This document shows positions 35,560-44,149 of a DNA stretch of 64,000 nucleotides, one piece after another. The notes beneath the pieces were generated by a model. That model searched no databases. It was given only the letters and a program-made list of their open reading frames with translations, and was not told the origin of the DNA. The translations under genes and the position numbers were made by a program. The stretch is from Brevinema_A sp051649245 (GTDB taxonomy: Bacteria > Spirochaetota > Brevinematia > Brevinematales > Brevinemataceae), in NCBI GenBank assembly GCA_051649245.1, contig JBOFGS010000024.1, forward strand, positions 1 through 64,000, read 5' to 3'. The first letter of the stretch is position 1. Every line of letters begins with the position of its first letter.

Positions 35560-36567
35560 ATGCATTATCCATTAGTTTCTGTTATTATTCCTACTTATAA
35601 TCGTAAAGATATGCTTGTAGAGGCTTTAGATAGTGTGTTAGCACAAGATTATCCTAATATGGAGATCATTATAGCAGACAATGCTTCTATAGATGGAACT
35701 GAGTTAATAATAGAAAAATACTGTGAGAAACATACTTTTATTAAATATATCCGTCGTCCTGAAAATTTAGGTGGTGCAAAAAATGGTCAATTAGCTTATC
35801 TAGAAGCTACCGGTGATTATATGATGATTCTTTGTGATGATGATCTCTTAGTTGGTTCTTCATTTTTTTTTAAAGCAGTGAAAACTATGGAAGAAAATAA
35901 AAATATAGCTTTCGTTAGAGGACTAGTAGTAACTCTTATATATAATGAAGATACTTATTATAATATCATGCCTTATAATACTCGTTGCCTTATTGATGGC
36001 TTAGAGTTCTATCTCAATTATGAATCTGAAGGTTATGAACATGTTAGATCTTTTTTTGGTCTCTGTCGAAAAAGATGGATCGATGAATCAAAAATAATGG
36101 ACAAACCTAAAAACATCTTAGATCGTTGGTTATGGTCTGTTTTACCCTTATATGGTGATGTATATTTTATACCAGAAATTATTGGTTATTATCGAAAGCA
36201 TAGAGCTATTCGTGACTCTACAAGTGTAGAATTTGCTATGAAATTTTTCGAAATTTATGAGGTTATTAACATGATTTCACAATTAGCAATTCAATTGCAC
36301 CCTGATAAAAAAGAAGAGATTCTTTCTCGTCGTAATCCTGATATTGAAGCAGCTGAGGTGATTAAGTTTTTTTTAGATATTATGAGACCTTACAAAAGTG
36401 ATGCAGAGCTTTTGAAAATGATTCACCCATTAAGGAGCAAACCTATACTCTATAAAAAACTACTTAATATTATGTCGCTTGGATTAAAAAATAAATTTTT
36501 ACTAAAAGTTGCTAAGCTTATTAATAGAATTATAGATAAAATTGGAATAAAAATTATTAGAAAATAA
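35560..36567 (+). CDS. Family 2 glycosyltransferase A
   Basis: A 335-aa cytoplasmic or membrane-associated GT-A glycosyltransferase. It begins VSVIIPTYNRKDMLVEALDS, has the nucleotide-sugar loop ADNASIDGT and the metal-binding DxD-type motif CDDDLL near residue 99. The C-terminus is helical and basic. Donor and acceptor cannot be read from the sequence; a dideoxyhexose or nonulosonate repeat unit is plausible from context. Similar in plan to the next gene (shared ILCDDD motif), so the two may be diverged duplicates. Confidence 0.88.
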   Translation: MHYPLVSVIIPTYNRKDMLVEALDSVLAQDYPNMEIIIADNASIDGTELIIEKYCEKHTFIKYIRRPENLGGAKNGQLAYLEATGDYMMILCDDDLLVGSSFFFKAVKTMEENKNIAFVRGLVVTLIYNEDTYYNIMPYNTRCLIDGLEFYLNYESEGYEHVRSFFGLCRKRWIDESKIMDKPKNILDRWLWSVLPLYGDVYFIPEIIGYYRKHRAIRDSTSVEFAMKFFEIYEVINMISQLAIQLHPDKKEEILSRRNPDIEAAEVIKFFLDIMRPYKSDAELLKMIHPLRSKPILYKKLLNIMSLGLKNKFLLKVAKLINRIIDKIGIKIIRK

Positions 36568-36631
36568 TTATTTTTTATATGATTTTTCAGGAGAAATAGC
36601 ATGCTATTAAAAAATAAATTAGGAATATATT

Positions 36632-37726
36632 ATGGATCTTAAAAAACATCTTGATATTTTAGTAATTACTTATAACAGAAAATCTGAATTGACTCAAATG
36701 ATAGATTGTATTTTTGCAGATAATAGCCCTATTAAAGACTGTGATATTACTTTTCTAGATAATCATTCTACTGATGGTACTTCAGAGATGTTAGCAGAGT
36801 ATGCTCAAAAATACCCAAATGTAAGGCATATCCGACATAAATATAATATTGGAGGTAACGCTAATATTGTTCGAGCGTACGAGACAGCTGATCAAAATAA
36901 AGAATATTTCTGGATTCTTTGTGATGATGATTATCTTGATTGGACTCATTGGGATAAAATAGCGACAGCTTTCGAGTCAAAAAAATATGATCTTATTAGT
37001 CTTTTTGCTGATCCAATTATTCCCGATGGAGATACTGACGAAAAAAAAATAGCTAAATTTATTATTGAAAGTGCTTTTATTCCTGCAAGTATTATTCGTA
37101 CCTCCTGCATTACTGCAGATGTGCTTATTAATGCTTATGCTAATATTCATGCTATGTTTCCTCAATTAGCTGTCATTTGTGATATTGTTAATCGCAAGGG
37201 AGCATGGATGCAACTACCCTATGAAGAAACTGTAGTCCACCAAGTAAAGCATCATTGGGGTAATTTAGATTTAAGTTATTCTAGAGGGATGTCTTCTTCT
37301 ACAAAAAAACATCCTTCTATTAAAAATTTTACTTGGTCTGGGGCATTTTGTAGTTCCTTGGGCATGCTGCAAGATGAAACCATTCGTAAAGAATGTGTCA
37401 GTCTACTATTATCTTTTGAAGGACATACTTATGAAGGATATCTTTCTTGGTATATTCCTCAAGCTCTAGCACAGCATAACTATCAAAATCTTATTGCTAT
37501 ATATACAGCTGGAACTCAACCTCAAAAAGATAAATTTATTCAGATAATGATGTTTTTATCGAAACAACTAGAAATTTTTAATCACTATAAGCCATCTCAT
37601 TATAAAGTTGTAGCAATAGGTATTAAGAACTCTATCAAGATGGTTATCAAAGGTACCATTTCTTTAGGTTTTTCCATTATGAATAAATTTTTAAAAATTA
37701 TTGGAATAAATAAAACATTTTATTAA
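36632..37726 (+). CDS. Family 2 glycosyltransferase B
   Basis: A 364-aa GT-A fold enzyme: LDILVITYNRKSELTQMID, FLDNHSTDGTSEML and WILCDDDYLDW form the catalytic N-terminal half. The C-terminal half is less conserved and ends in a basic, hydrophobic tail that may associate with the membrane. The RBS is AGGAAT. It sits between glycosyltransferase A and the NeuB-like gene in the same operon. Confidence 0.85.
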   Translation: MDLKKHLDILVITYNRKSELTQMIDCIFADNSPIKDCDITFLDNHSTDGTSEMLAEYAQKYPNVRHIRHKYNIGGNANIVRAYETADQNKEYFWILCDDDYLDWTHWDKIATAFESKKYDLISLFADPIIPDGDTDEKKIAKFIIESAFIPASIIRTSCITADVLINAYANIHAMFPQLAVICDIVNRKGAWMQLPYEETVVHQVKHHWGNLDLSYSRGMSSSTKKHPSIKNFTWSGAFCSSLGMLQDETIRKECVSLLLSFEGHTYEGYLSWYIPQALAQHNYQNLIAIYTAGTQPQKDKFIQIMMFLSKQLEIFNHYKPSHYKVVAIGIKNSIKMVIKGTISLGFSIMNKFLKIIGINKTFY

Positions 37727-37741
37727 TTATAGGGGTATTTT

Positions 37742-38827
37742 ATGACAACAAAAGATTTTTTTGAAGATCTATTTGTTTTAGAAGTAGCAAATAACCATTT
37801 AGGAAGTTTAACTAGAGGTAAAAGAATTATTACTGAATTTGCTAAGGTTGTTCGCTTTAATAATATCAAAGCTGCTATTAAGTTACAATTTCGTGATGTT
37901 GATCGTTTTATTCATAAAGATTTTCGCGATCGTCAAGATATTCGTTATATCAAAAAAACCATAGACACTAAAATGTCTTTTGAAGACTATGCAGAACTAG
38001 TTCAGACAGTAAAGAATTCTGGTTGTATCACAATGTCCACTCCTTTTGATGAAAAATCAGTAGATACTTGTATGGAGCTAGGTATTGATATTATTAAAAT
38101 TGCTTCCTCTGATCTCAATGATTGGGTACTTATCGAAAAAATTGCCACAACTCGTAAACCTGTTATTGTTTCTACAGGTGGATCATCGCTCAAAGATGTA
38201 GACGATATGGTTCACTTTTTTGCCAAACATCGTATTCCATTAGCAGTTAATCATTGTGTTTCAATCTATCCTTCAGAAAAACACCAACTTGAACTTAATC
38301 AAATTGATTTTCTTCGTAACCGTTATCCAGATCTTGTTGTTGGATTTTCTACTCATGAGTATAATGATGATATAGAAGCTGCTATGCTAATTGCTTATGC
38401 TAAAGGAGCTCGAACATTTGAGCGTCATGTAGATTTGGATATAGATGGAATCACACTATCTCCTTATAACTCTTTACCTTCTGATTTTGATCGCTGGGTA
38501 AAAGCATGGATGAAAGCCAAAGAAATTTGTGGAGCTCCCGGTACCCAAAAACGGATTCCTCCAAAAGAAGAAATTGAATATCTAGACGCTTTAGTACGAG
38601 GTGTATATGCAGTCAGAGATCTAGAGGCAGGCGAAGTCTTGACAGATAAAGACATTTATCTTGCAATTCCTTTACAAAAAGGTCAGATTTCATGTAGAGA
38701 ATTCATGAATGAGGAAATATTAAAAAATCCTATTAAAAAAGATGCTCAGATTAAGATTGATGATATTGATGCTCTTTATGCTCAGGATGAGATGTTGAGA
38801 GCAAAGATATATAACAGAGGCTTATAA
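37742..38827 (+). CDS. NeuB-family nonulosonic acid synthase
   Basis: A 361-aa synthase that condenses phosphoenolpyruvate with an N-acetylated or deoxy aldose. Family motifs are FVLEVANNHLGS (EVANNH where sialate synthases have EIGINH), AAIKLQFRD, ITMSTPFDE, IIKIASSDLNDW, PVIVSTGG, LAVNHCVSIYPSEK, VGFSTHEY and FERHVDLD. The C-terminal SAF/antifreeze-like domain (RGVYAVRDLEAGEVLTDKD) is complete. The variants at the active site suggest a substrate other than ManNAc, but no NeuC, LegG or PseC homologue is in the window, so the sugar is unknown. Confidence 0.88.
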   Translation: MTTKDFFEDLFVLEVANNHLGSLTRGKRIITEFAKVVRFNNIKAAIKLQFRDVDRFIHKDFRDRQDIRYIKKTIDTKMSFEDYAELVQTVKNSGCITMSTPFDEKSVDTCMELGIDIIKIASSDLNDWVLIEKIATTRKPVIVSTGGSSLKDVDDMVHFFAKHRIPLAVNHCVSIYPSEKHQLELNQIDFLRNRYPDLVVGFSTHEYNDDIEAAMLIAYAKGARTFERHVDLDIDGITLSPYNSLPSDFDRWVKAWMKAKEICGAPGTQKRIPPKEEIEYLDALVRGVYAVRDLEAGEVLTDKDIYLAIPLQKGQISCREFMNEEILKNPIKKDAQIKIDDIDALYAQDEMLRAKIYNRGL

Positions 38828-38831
38828 TTTT

Positions 38832-39149
38832 ATGATAAATCATCTCTTATTAACAGGCAATTCTAATCATATTCATAAAGCAATTCAAAAAAAATGAGAA
38901 TGAAGGATAGGAACTTGTAGTTCCTACATGAAATGAATTGGATCTTTCTTTGTAACAATTTATAATTAAATATTTTTCTTATAATTCTACTAAATGTAAT
39001 GTTTTGATTTATTTTGTTAGAATAAATTATTTTGATTTTATTGAAAAAGTTATTGAGATTATAAATGTTAATCTATTTTTATAGATTGTTATGCTTTTTT
39101 AGAAGGTAGCAGTATTTCATCATATGATGAGGAACAACTTTACTTTTAA
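38832..39149 (+). pseudogene. Decayed short-chain dehydrogenase in the glycan operon
   Basis: Four bases after the NeuB-like stop, an ATG opens MINHLLLTGNSNHIHKAI and stops after 21 codons. In the next frame the text continues as ELVVPT, NELDLSL, then NVLIYFVRINYFDFIEKVIE, interrupted by stop codons, and later LEGSSISSYDEEQLYF in another frame. The order TGxSxxIxKAI, LDLS, NVLIxxxxIN is that of an SDR fold. The gap 38828-39367 is therefore mostly a dead gene, not spacer. Its loss may have changed the glycan made. The rest up to 39367 carries a small hairpin only. Confidence 0.6.
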
Positions 39150-39206
39150 AAATTATATTGCTTAATGTTTTAATATTATAAAAAATAATTATGTAGATTC
39201 AGTGTG

Positions 39207-39229
39207 ATTCCTTCTTAGATAGAAGGAAT
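39207..39229. repeat. Small perfect hairpin in the operon gap
   Basis: ATTCCTTCT, loop TAGAT, AGAAGGAAT. No T run follows, so it is not a standard terminator; it may stabilise or process the mRNA. Confidence 0.45.
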
Positions 39230-39367
39230 TCCTTAACAAAAATCTCTTGTCAAAGGTTATCTTTCTTTATCAAGGAAAATTTGTTTTCCATAGAAATGCA
39301 ACCTTTGATGAAATAGTGATAGGATTACATGAAATCCTTCTTATATTCAAGTAACAAGGAATAAACT

Positions 39368-41134
39368 ATGATAAAAGTATCAGAATATATCGCTCTACGA
39401 CTAAAAGAATACTACCAAATAAAACATATGTTTTTAATTACAGGTGGTGGAGCAATGCATCTTAATGATAGTTTTGGAACACATATTCCTTATATTACCG
39501 CCCATAATGAGCAAGCTTTATCTATTATGGCAGAGGGTTATGCTCGTACATCTGATAAGTTCGCCGTTGTTAATGTAACGACAGGACCTGGTGGTTTGAA
39601 CTGTCTTAATGGAGTTTTTGGACAATGGACTGATAGTGTTCCTGTTTTATACATATCTGGTCAGGTGAAATTTGCAACAACAATGGCATCATGTCCCGAA
39701 ATCCCATTACGTCAATTAGGTGATCAAGAGGTAGATATCATTAATGTAGTAAAGCCTCTTACTAAATATGCAATAATAGTTACAGACCCTCTTTCTATTA
39801 AATATCATTTGGATAAGGCTATTTATGAGGCAACTCATGGTCGTAAAGGACCTGTTTGGTTAGATATTCCTGTTGATGTTCAAGGTGCTCTTATTGATGA
39901 AACACAACTAAAAGAATTTACTATTCCTAAAGATCCTACCTATAATTGTCAAATCGATCATGTTATTCAAAAACTGCAACAAGCTAAACGTCCATTAATC
40001 ATTGCCGGTCAAGGAATTCGATTATCTGGACAACTTCCTTTATTTCTTGAGCTACTAAAAAAAATGCAAATCCCTGTTGTTACAACTCTTAATGGGGTAG
40101 ACCTTCTTCCAGAAGGTTGTCCTAATTTTGTAGGAAGGATAGGTACTATAGGTCAACGTGCAGGTAATTTTGCACTCCAAAATGCTGATTTAGTACTTTG
40201 TTTAGGAACACGTAACAACATCCGTCAAATCAGCTATAACTATGAAAATTTTGCAAAGAATGCTTATAAAATTGTTGTCGATATTGATTCTGCTGAACTT
40301 GAAAAACCTACTATTTCTCCTGATCTTAAAATCCATGCAGATTTGGCACAATTTCTTCCTTCTTTATCTCAAAAATCTTTACCTGTTATAAATTCTGAAT
40401 GGCGTACATGGTGTGAAGAACGTAAGAATCACTTTTCTTTTCAAAATACAGAAGAATACAAACAAATCGGATCTGAAATTAATCCGTATTACTTCATCAA
40501 ATGTTTAACATCTAAACTATCAGATAATTTTATCTCAGTTATGGCAAATGCAACGGCTTGTATTACTTACCATCAAGTTGGTGAAATCCATGGACGGGCT
40601 TTTTCAAACTCAGGCAGTGCTTCTATGGGTTATGGTCTTCCAGCAGCTATAGGAGCTTCTATTGCTAATTCTCAAAAAAATATTATTTGTCTTGAAGGTG
40701 ATGGTTCTATTATGATGAATGTCCAAGAGCTTCAAACTATAAAAGAGTACAATCTACCTATTAAAATTTTTATTATTAACAATGGAGGTTATATCTCTAT
40801 TAAACAAACACAAACAAATTTGTTTAATAAAAATTTTATTGGTTGTGATGCAAAAACTCATGTAAGTACTCCTAATTTTAATGCTATAGCTAAGGCTTTT
40901 GGTCTAAACAGTGTTGTGATTTCTTCTCCTGAAAATATGACTGAACAAATTCAACAAGTTTTAAATACTGATGGTCCTGTGTTATGCGAAGTTTGCACGG
41001 CTCAAAATTATACCTTTACCCCAAAACTTTCTGCTCGACGCTTAGATGATGGAACAATGGTATCTCCATCTTTGGAAGATATGGCTCCTTTTCTTAGTAG
41101 AGAAGAATTTGCCAAACATATAATTATTAAATAA
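39368..41134 (+). CDS. ThDP-dependent carboligase-like enzyme (YerE/AHAS-type)
   Basis: A 588-aa enzyme of the acetohydroxyacid synthase superfamily. The activating Glu48 lies in ITAHNEQALSIMAEGYAR; the central FAD/nucleotide-type domain has PLIIAGQGIR; the ThDP motif is LEGDGSIMMNVQEL followed after about 25 residues by FIINNGGY. Family members in this setting include YerE, which attaches a two-carbon unit from pyruvate to CDP-3,6-dideoxy-4-ketoglucose to make the branched sugar yersiniose. The operon supplies exactly that CDP-sugar through RfbF/G/H, so a YerE role is the best inference. A biosynthetic AHAS role is unlikely because no ilvN or other ilv gene accompanies it. Confidence 0.75.
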   Translation: MIKVSEYIALRLKEYYQIKHMFLITGGGAMHLNDSFGTHIPYITAHNEQALSIMAEGYARTSDKFAVVNVTTGPGGLNCLNGVFGQWTDSVPVLYISGQVKFATTMASCPEIPLRQLGDQEVDIINVVKPLTKYAIIVTDPLSIKYHLDKAIYEATHGRKGPVWLDIPVDVQGALIDETQLKEFTIPKDPTYNCQIDHVIQKLQQAKRPLIIAGQGIRLSGQLPLFLELLKKMQIPVVTTLNGVDLLPEGCPNFVGRIGTIGQRAGNFALQNADLVLCLGTRNNIRQISYNYENFAKNAYKIVVDIDSAELEKPTISPDLKIHADLAQFLPSLSQKSLPVINSEWRTWCEERKNHFSFQNTEEYKQIGSEINPYYFIKCLTSKLSDNFISVMANATACITYHQVGEIHGRAFSNSGSASMGYGLPAAIGASIANSQKNIICLEGDGSIMMNVQELQTIKEYNLPIKIFIINNGGYISIKQTQTNLFNKNFIGCDAKTHVSTPNFNAIAKAFGLNSVVISSPENMTEQIQQVLNTDGPVLCEVCTAQNYTFTPKLSARRLDDGTMVSPSLEDMAPFLSREEFAKHIIIK

Positions 41135-41146
41135 GTAGGTAAACAT

Positions 41147-42139
41147 ATGGAACAAAAAAGACCTATCGTGGTAGCAGGTAATGGGCCTTCATTAGCACAG
41201 ATCGATTATCGTCGTCTACCTAAAGAATTTGATACCTATAGGGTGAATACATTTTTTTTAGAAGAATCCTACTATTTAGGGAAAGATGTTACTTTTTTAT
41301 CTTTTGAATCACATACTTGTAACTTATTTTATCCAGTATATCAAAAAATACGAAAAGACCATGATTATATAATTCATCATGCAGATGTAGGTTATGGATT
41401 TTTTCCAGGATGTCCTAATGATATTTCAAATCACTCAAAGGAAGCCTATCTGAATCATCCCATATGGTATCCTCATCTAGAACGTAATAATATCGATATT
41501 TTTCATCCATTAATTCGTGAATATTATATTAATTGTTTTCGTTATACAGGTATGCTTCCATCTACTGGTATGTGTAATATTCTGAGAGCTGTTTCTTATG
41601 GATATACTGATATTTATATTACTGGAATAGATTTTTTCGAAGAGCACAAATATGCTTTTGGCACTGAAAATAGACCCGGTTCTCATAAGCAACCTGATTA
41701 TGTGATTCAATGTGAGAAAGATACTTTATCCTTTGTACTAGAGAATTTTCCAGAAGTATCATTTTATTGTATTTCTGAAATAGGAAAACTAAAAGATATA
41801 CTCCCTCTTGCTCCTATATGTAATGATAATCCCTATGTGCCTATTAATAAACCTCAATTTTATGCAAAAGAATATACTCCTAAAAAAATATATACAAAAT
41901 TTCGATTTACTATTGAATTAGAAGAACAGCAAAAAGAACTTAAACAACAGGAAGAACTTAAACAACAGGCAACACATAAAGGATTCATCCAAAAAATAAA
42001 AGCTCTTTTTATAAAAAAAGGAATGGAAGTCGAATGGAATGCCCTCAGAGAAAATATCTATTTACGTTTGATTTATCACGCTATTAAACCTATATGGGTT
42101 TTAGCAAAATTTATATTTAGAAAAGGAGATCACGTATGA
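41147..42139 (+). CDS. GT42-family sialyltransferase-like protein
   Basis: A 330-aa protein matching the Campylobacter Cst-I/II family: VVAGNGPSLAQIDYRRLP (CMP-binding region), RVNTFFLEESYYLGKDV, and STGMCNILRAVSYGYTDIYI with GIDFFEEHKYAFGT. The general base is probably His180 in RPGSHKQPD, although alignment there is uncertain. Such enzymes transfer nonulosonic acids from CMP donors. The C-terminal 90 residues contain a Glu/Gln/Lys repeat (KELKQQEELKQQ) and a basic hydrophobic tail for membrane association. It overlaps the CMP-sugar synthetase gene by four bases, so donor synthesis and transfer are linked. Confidence 0.85.
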   Translation: MEQKRPIVVAGNGPSLAQIDYRRLPKEFDTYRVNTFFLEESYYLGKDVTFLSFESHTCNLFYPVYQKIRKDHDYIIHHADVGYGFFPGCPNDISNHSKEAYLNHPIWYPHLERNNIDIFHPLIREYYINCFRYTGMLPSTGMCNILRAVSYGYTDIYITGIDFFEEHKYAFGTENRPGSHKQPDYVIQCEKDTLSFVLENFPEVSFYCISEIGKLKDILPLAPICNDNPYVPINKPQFYAKEYTPKKIYTKFRFTIELEEQQKELKQQEELKQQATHKGFIQKIKALFIKKGMEVEWNALRENIYLRLIYHAIKPIWVLAKFIFRKGDHV

Positions 42140-42810
42140 AAGATACTTATACAGCAGTGATCCCTGTTCGTGCCGGATCACAACGTTTAAAAAACAAAAA
42201 TATCCTGCCTTTTGGAGATAGTAATTTACTAATTCATAAAATCCAACAACTAAAACAAGTTCCTGAAATCGACCAAATTGTCGTTTCTTCAGATAGTCTG
42301 GAAATGCTAGAAATGGCTCGTTCTGAGGGTGTATCCACTCATACAAGGGATCTAATTTATGCAGATGAAAAAACTAAAAGTTTTAATGAGGTGGTTGAAT
42401 ATATTGCTTCTGAAGTAGATGGAACATATCTATTATGGACGCCTTGTGTTTGTCCTATAGCAGATAGTGCTTTATATTCACAAATTATTCAACTTTATAA
42501 AGAAAAAGTAGTTTTTTCTGAAAAATATGATTCTTTAGTATGTGTACGTGCGTTAAAAGAATATATTTGGGATACTGAAAAAGCTATCAACTACAACCCA
42601 TCTTCCCATGTGCCCTCTCAAGATCTTCCTGATTGGTTTTGTACCGTTAACGTTATGCATATAGCTTCTAGAATAATGGCTCAGGAGTGGTGTTATTGTT
42701 ATGGTAAACATCCATATTTGTATGAAGTCAATAAATTAGCTGCTATAGATATTGATGATGAATATGACCTTGAGATAGCACATGCGATTTATAAGCATCT
42801 AAAAAAATAA
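42136..42810 (+). CDS. CMP-nonulosonic acid synthetase-like cytidylyltransferase
   Basis: A 224-aa homologue of NeuA/PseF. The nucleotide motif VIPVRAGSQRLKNKNILPFG matches the IPARxGSKxxxxKN signature, followed by IVVSSDSLEML, WTPCVCPIA and a C-terminal IDIDDEYDLEIAHAI metal-binding segment. It should activate the product of the NeuB-like synthase with CTP. Length is that of single-domain CMP-NeuA enzymes. The exact acid cannot be named. Confidence 0.85.
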   Translation: MKDTYTAVIPVRAGSQRLKNKNILPFGDSNLLIHKIQQLKQVPEIDQIVVSSDSLEMLEMARSEGVSTHTRDLIYADEKTKSFNEVVEYIASEVDGTYLLWTPCVCPIADSALYSQIIQLYKEKVVFSEKYDSLVCVRALKEYIWDTEKAINYNPSSHVPSQDLPDWFCTVNVMHIASRIMAQEWCYCYGKHPYLYEVNKLAAIDIDDEYDLEIAHAIYKHLKK

Positions 42811-42891
42811 TAAAATTATTGTATAGATCATATGTGTACTAATTTTTATATAAATTTCATGAGTTTTTTTAGATTTGAGGAGCTTATAATA

Positions 42892-43794
42892 ATGAAAAAC
42901 ATTATCATTACAGGTGCAACAGGAATGTTAGGCATTTCACTGATAGAAGCACTAATCTTTCGTGGAATAAAAGTAACCACATTAATTCGTCCAAATTCAG
43001 CAAGAAAAGATACTATCCCTAACCATCCTTTAGTAACAATTATTGAATATGATTTCAATAAACTAGATGAACTAGAACTTCCTGAGAAATATGATGTGTT
43101 TTTTCACTTTGCTTGGAAAGAAACTACTCATAAAGGTCGTAACAATCCTTTATCTCAGCAAGAAAATATTTCTTTCACATTACAAAGCTTATATCTAGCA
43201 CATCGTTTAGGGTGTAACTGTTTTATTGGTGCAGGATCTCAGGCAGAGTATGGAAGAGTTTCTGATATTATTAGTCCAGATACTCCTGTTAATCCGGAAA
43301 CGGCTTATGGTATTTCAAAATATGCGGCCGGTTCTTTAGGAGCAATTCTTGCTAAAGAACTGGGAATGCGCTATATTTGGACTCGTGTCTTTAGTGTTTA
43401 TGGACCTCATGATGGTGCTCAAACAATGATTTCAACATGTATTCATAAATTAAAAAACAATGAAGTTATGGAACTTACTCGTTGTGAACAGCTTTGGGAT
43501 TATCTTTATGAAGAAGACTGTGCAAAAGCTTTTATTGCAATTGCCGAAAAAGGACAAGATCAATCAGTTTATTGTATTGGTAGTGGACAAGCTCGTCCTT
43601 TAAAAGAATATGTGTTGGCTATTGCTAAGATGCTTGGCAAAGAATCTTTATTAAAAATAGGAGCTAAGCCTTATACGGAACATCAAATAATGCATCTTCA
43701 AGCAGATATAACTTCTCTAACAAAAGATACAGGTTTTATTCCTTCTATTTCTTTTGAAAATTCGCTAAAATTATTCCCAAACTTACTTATTTAA
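42892..43794 (+). CDS. Extended SDR, NAD-dependent sugar epimerase/reductase
   Basis: A 300-aa nucleotide-sugar SDR. It has the motif IITGATGMLGISLIEAL, a GAGSQAEYG segment and the YGISK catalytic pair (ETAYGISKYAAGSL), then TRVFSVYGPHDG. The size and motifs fit reductases that finish CDP-3,6-dideoxysugars (abequose/paratose synthase or YerF-like). The operon already encodes a carboligase, so a YerF-like ketone reductase is plausible. A UDP-sugar epimerase is the alternative. The in-frame ATG at 42832 has no good ribosome binding site; the ATG at 42892 follows TGAGGAG. Last gene before the operon terminator. Confidence 0.8.
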   Translation: MKNIIITGATGMLGISLIEALIFRGIKVTTLIRPNSARKDTIPNHPLVTIIEYDFNKLDELELPEKYDVFFHFAWKETTHKGRNNPLSQQENISFTLQSLYLAHRLGCNCFIGAGSQAEYGRVSDIISPDTPVNPETAYGISKYAAGSLGAILAKELGMRYIWTRVFSVYGPHDGAQTMISTCIHKLKNNEVMELTRCEQLWDYLYEEDCAKAFIAIAEKGQDQSVYCIGSGQARPLKEYVLAIAKMLGKESLLKIGAKPYTEHQIMHLQADITSLTKDTGFIPSISFENSLKLFPNLLI

Positions 43795-43867
43795 GAAAGT
43801 TTAAATAGATAATTTAACTTATCTTTCTTTTTTAAGTGAAAATAGAAAATCTTTATTATTGATGAAT

Positions 43868-43903
43868 AACAGTTACTTCTCGCACCCGTTCGGGTGCTTT
43901 TTC
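43868..43903 (+). terminator. Terminator of the glycan operon
   Basis: A GC-rich 7-bp stem (GCACCCG / CGGGTGC, loop TT) followed by TTTTTCT. The preceding GTTACTTCTC also matches the repeat at 234-258 in inverted orientation. Confidence 0.85.
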
Positions 43904-44025
43904 TATATTGGGAAGAACTATAAAAGTTTATCAAAGATAGCTATAGTAATTATTAAGAACAAACTGGAATGGGAATTTATTTTTTTGATCTTTTTTATAA
44001 AATTATTCAATACACAAAATCATTC

Positions 44026-44053
44026 TTGACAGAAAAATTAAAAAAGTTATAAT
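44026..44053 (+). promoter_or_regulatory. Promoter of the SDR-RibD-permease cassette
   Basis: TTGACA (44026-44031) and TATAAT (44048-44053) are 16 bases apart. The surrounding bases resemble the promoter at 47388-47416 well beyond the consensus boxes, so the two promoters are probably duplicates. Confidence 0.8.
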
Positions 44054-44093
44054 ATAAAAATATTTAATCACAAACATCTAAGAATTATTATAT

Positions 44094-44132
44094 TATAAAA
44101 AATGAGATATCAATTTGCAAGGTATATAAATA
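44094..44132 (+). repeat. Left copy of 39-bp direct repeat
   Basis: Identical to 47416-47454 at 38 of 39 bases (core ATGAGATATCAATTTGCA). The two copies bracket the three-gene cassette. This copy opens a reading frame MRYQFARYINR that stops at 44135-44137. Confidence 0.9.
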
Positions 44133-44149
44133 GATAAAACGGGGGAGTT

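Noticed and set aside
39368..41134. Biosynthetic acetolactate synthase (ilvB)
   Set aside because: No ilvN or branched-chain amino acid gene is nearby; the operon supplies CDP-sugar substrates instead.
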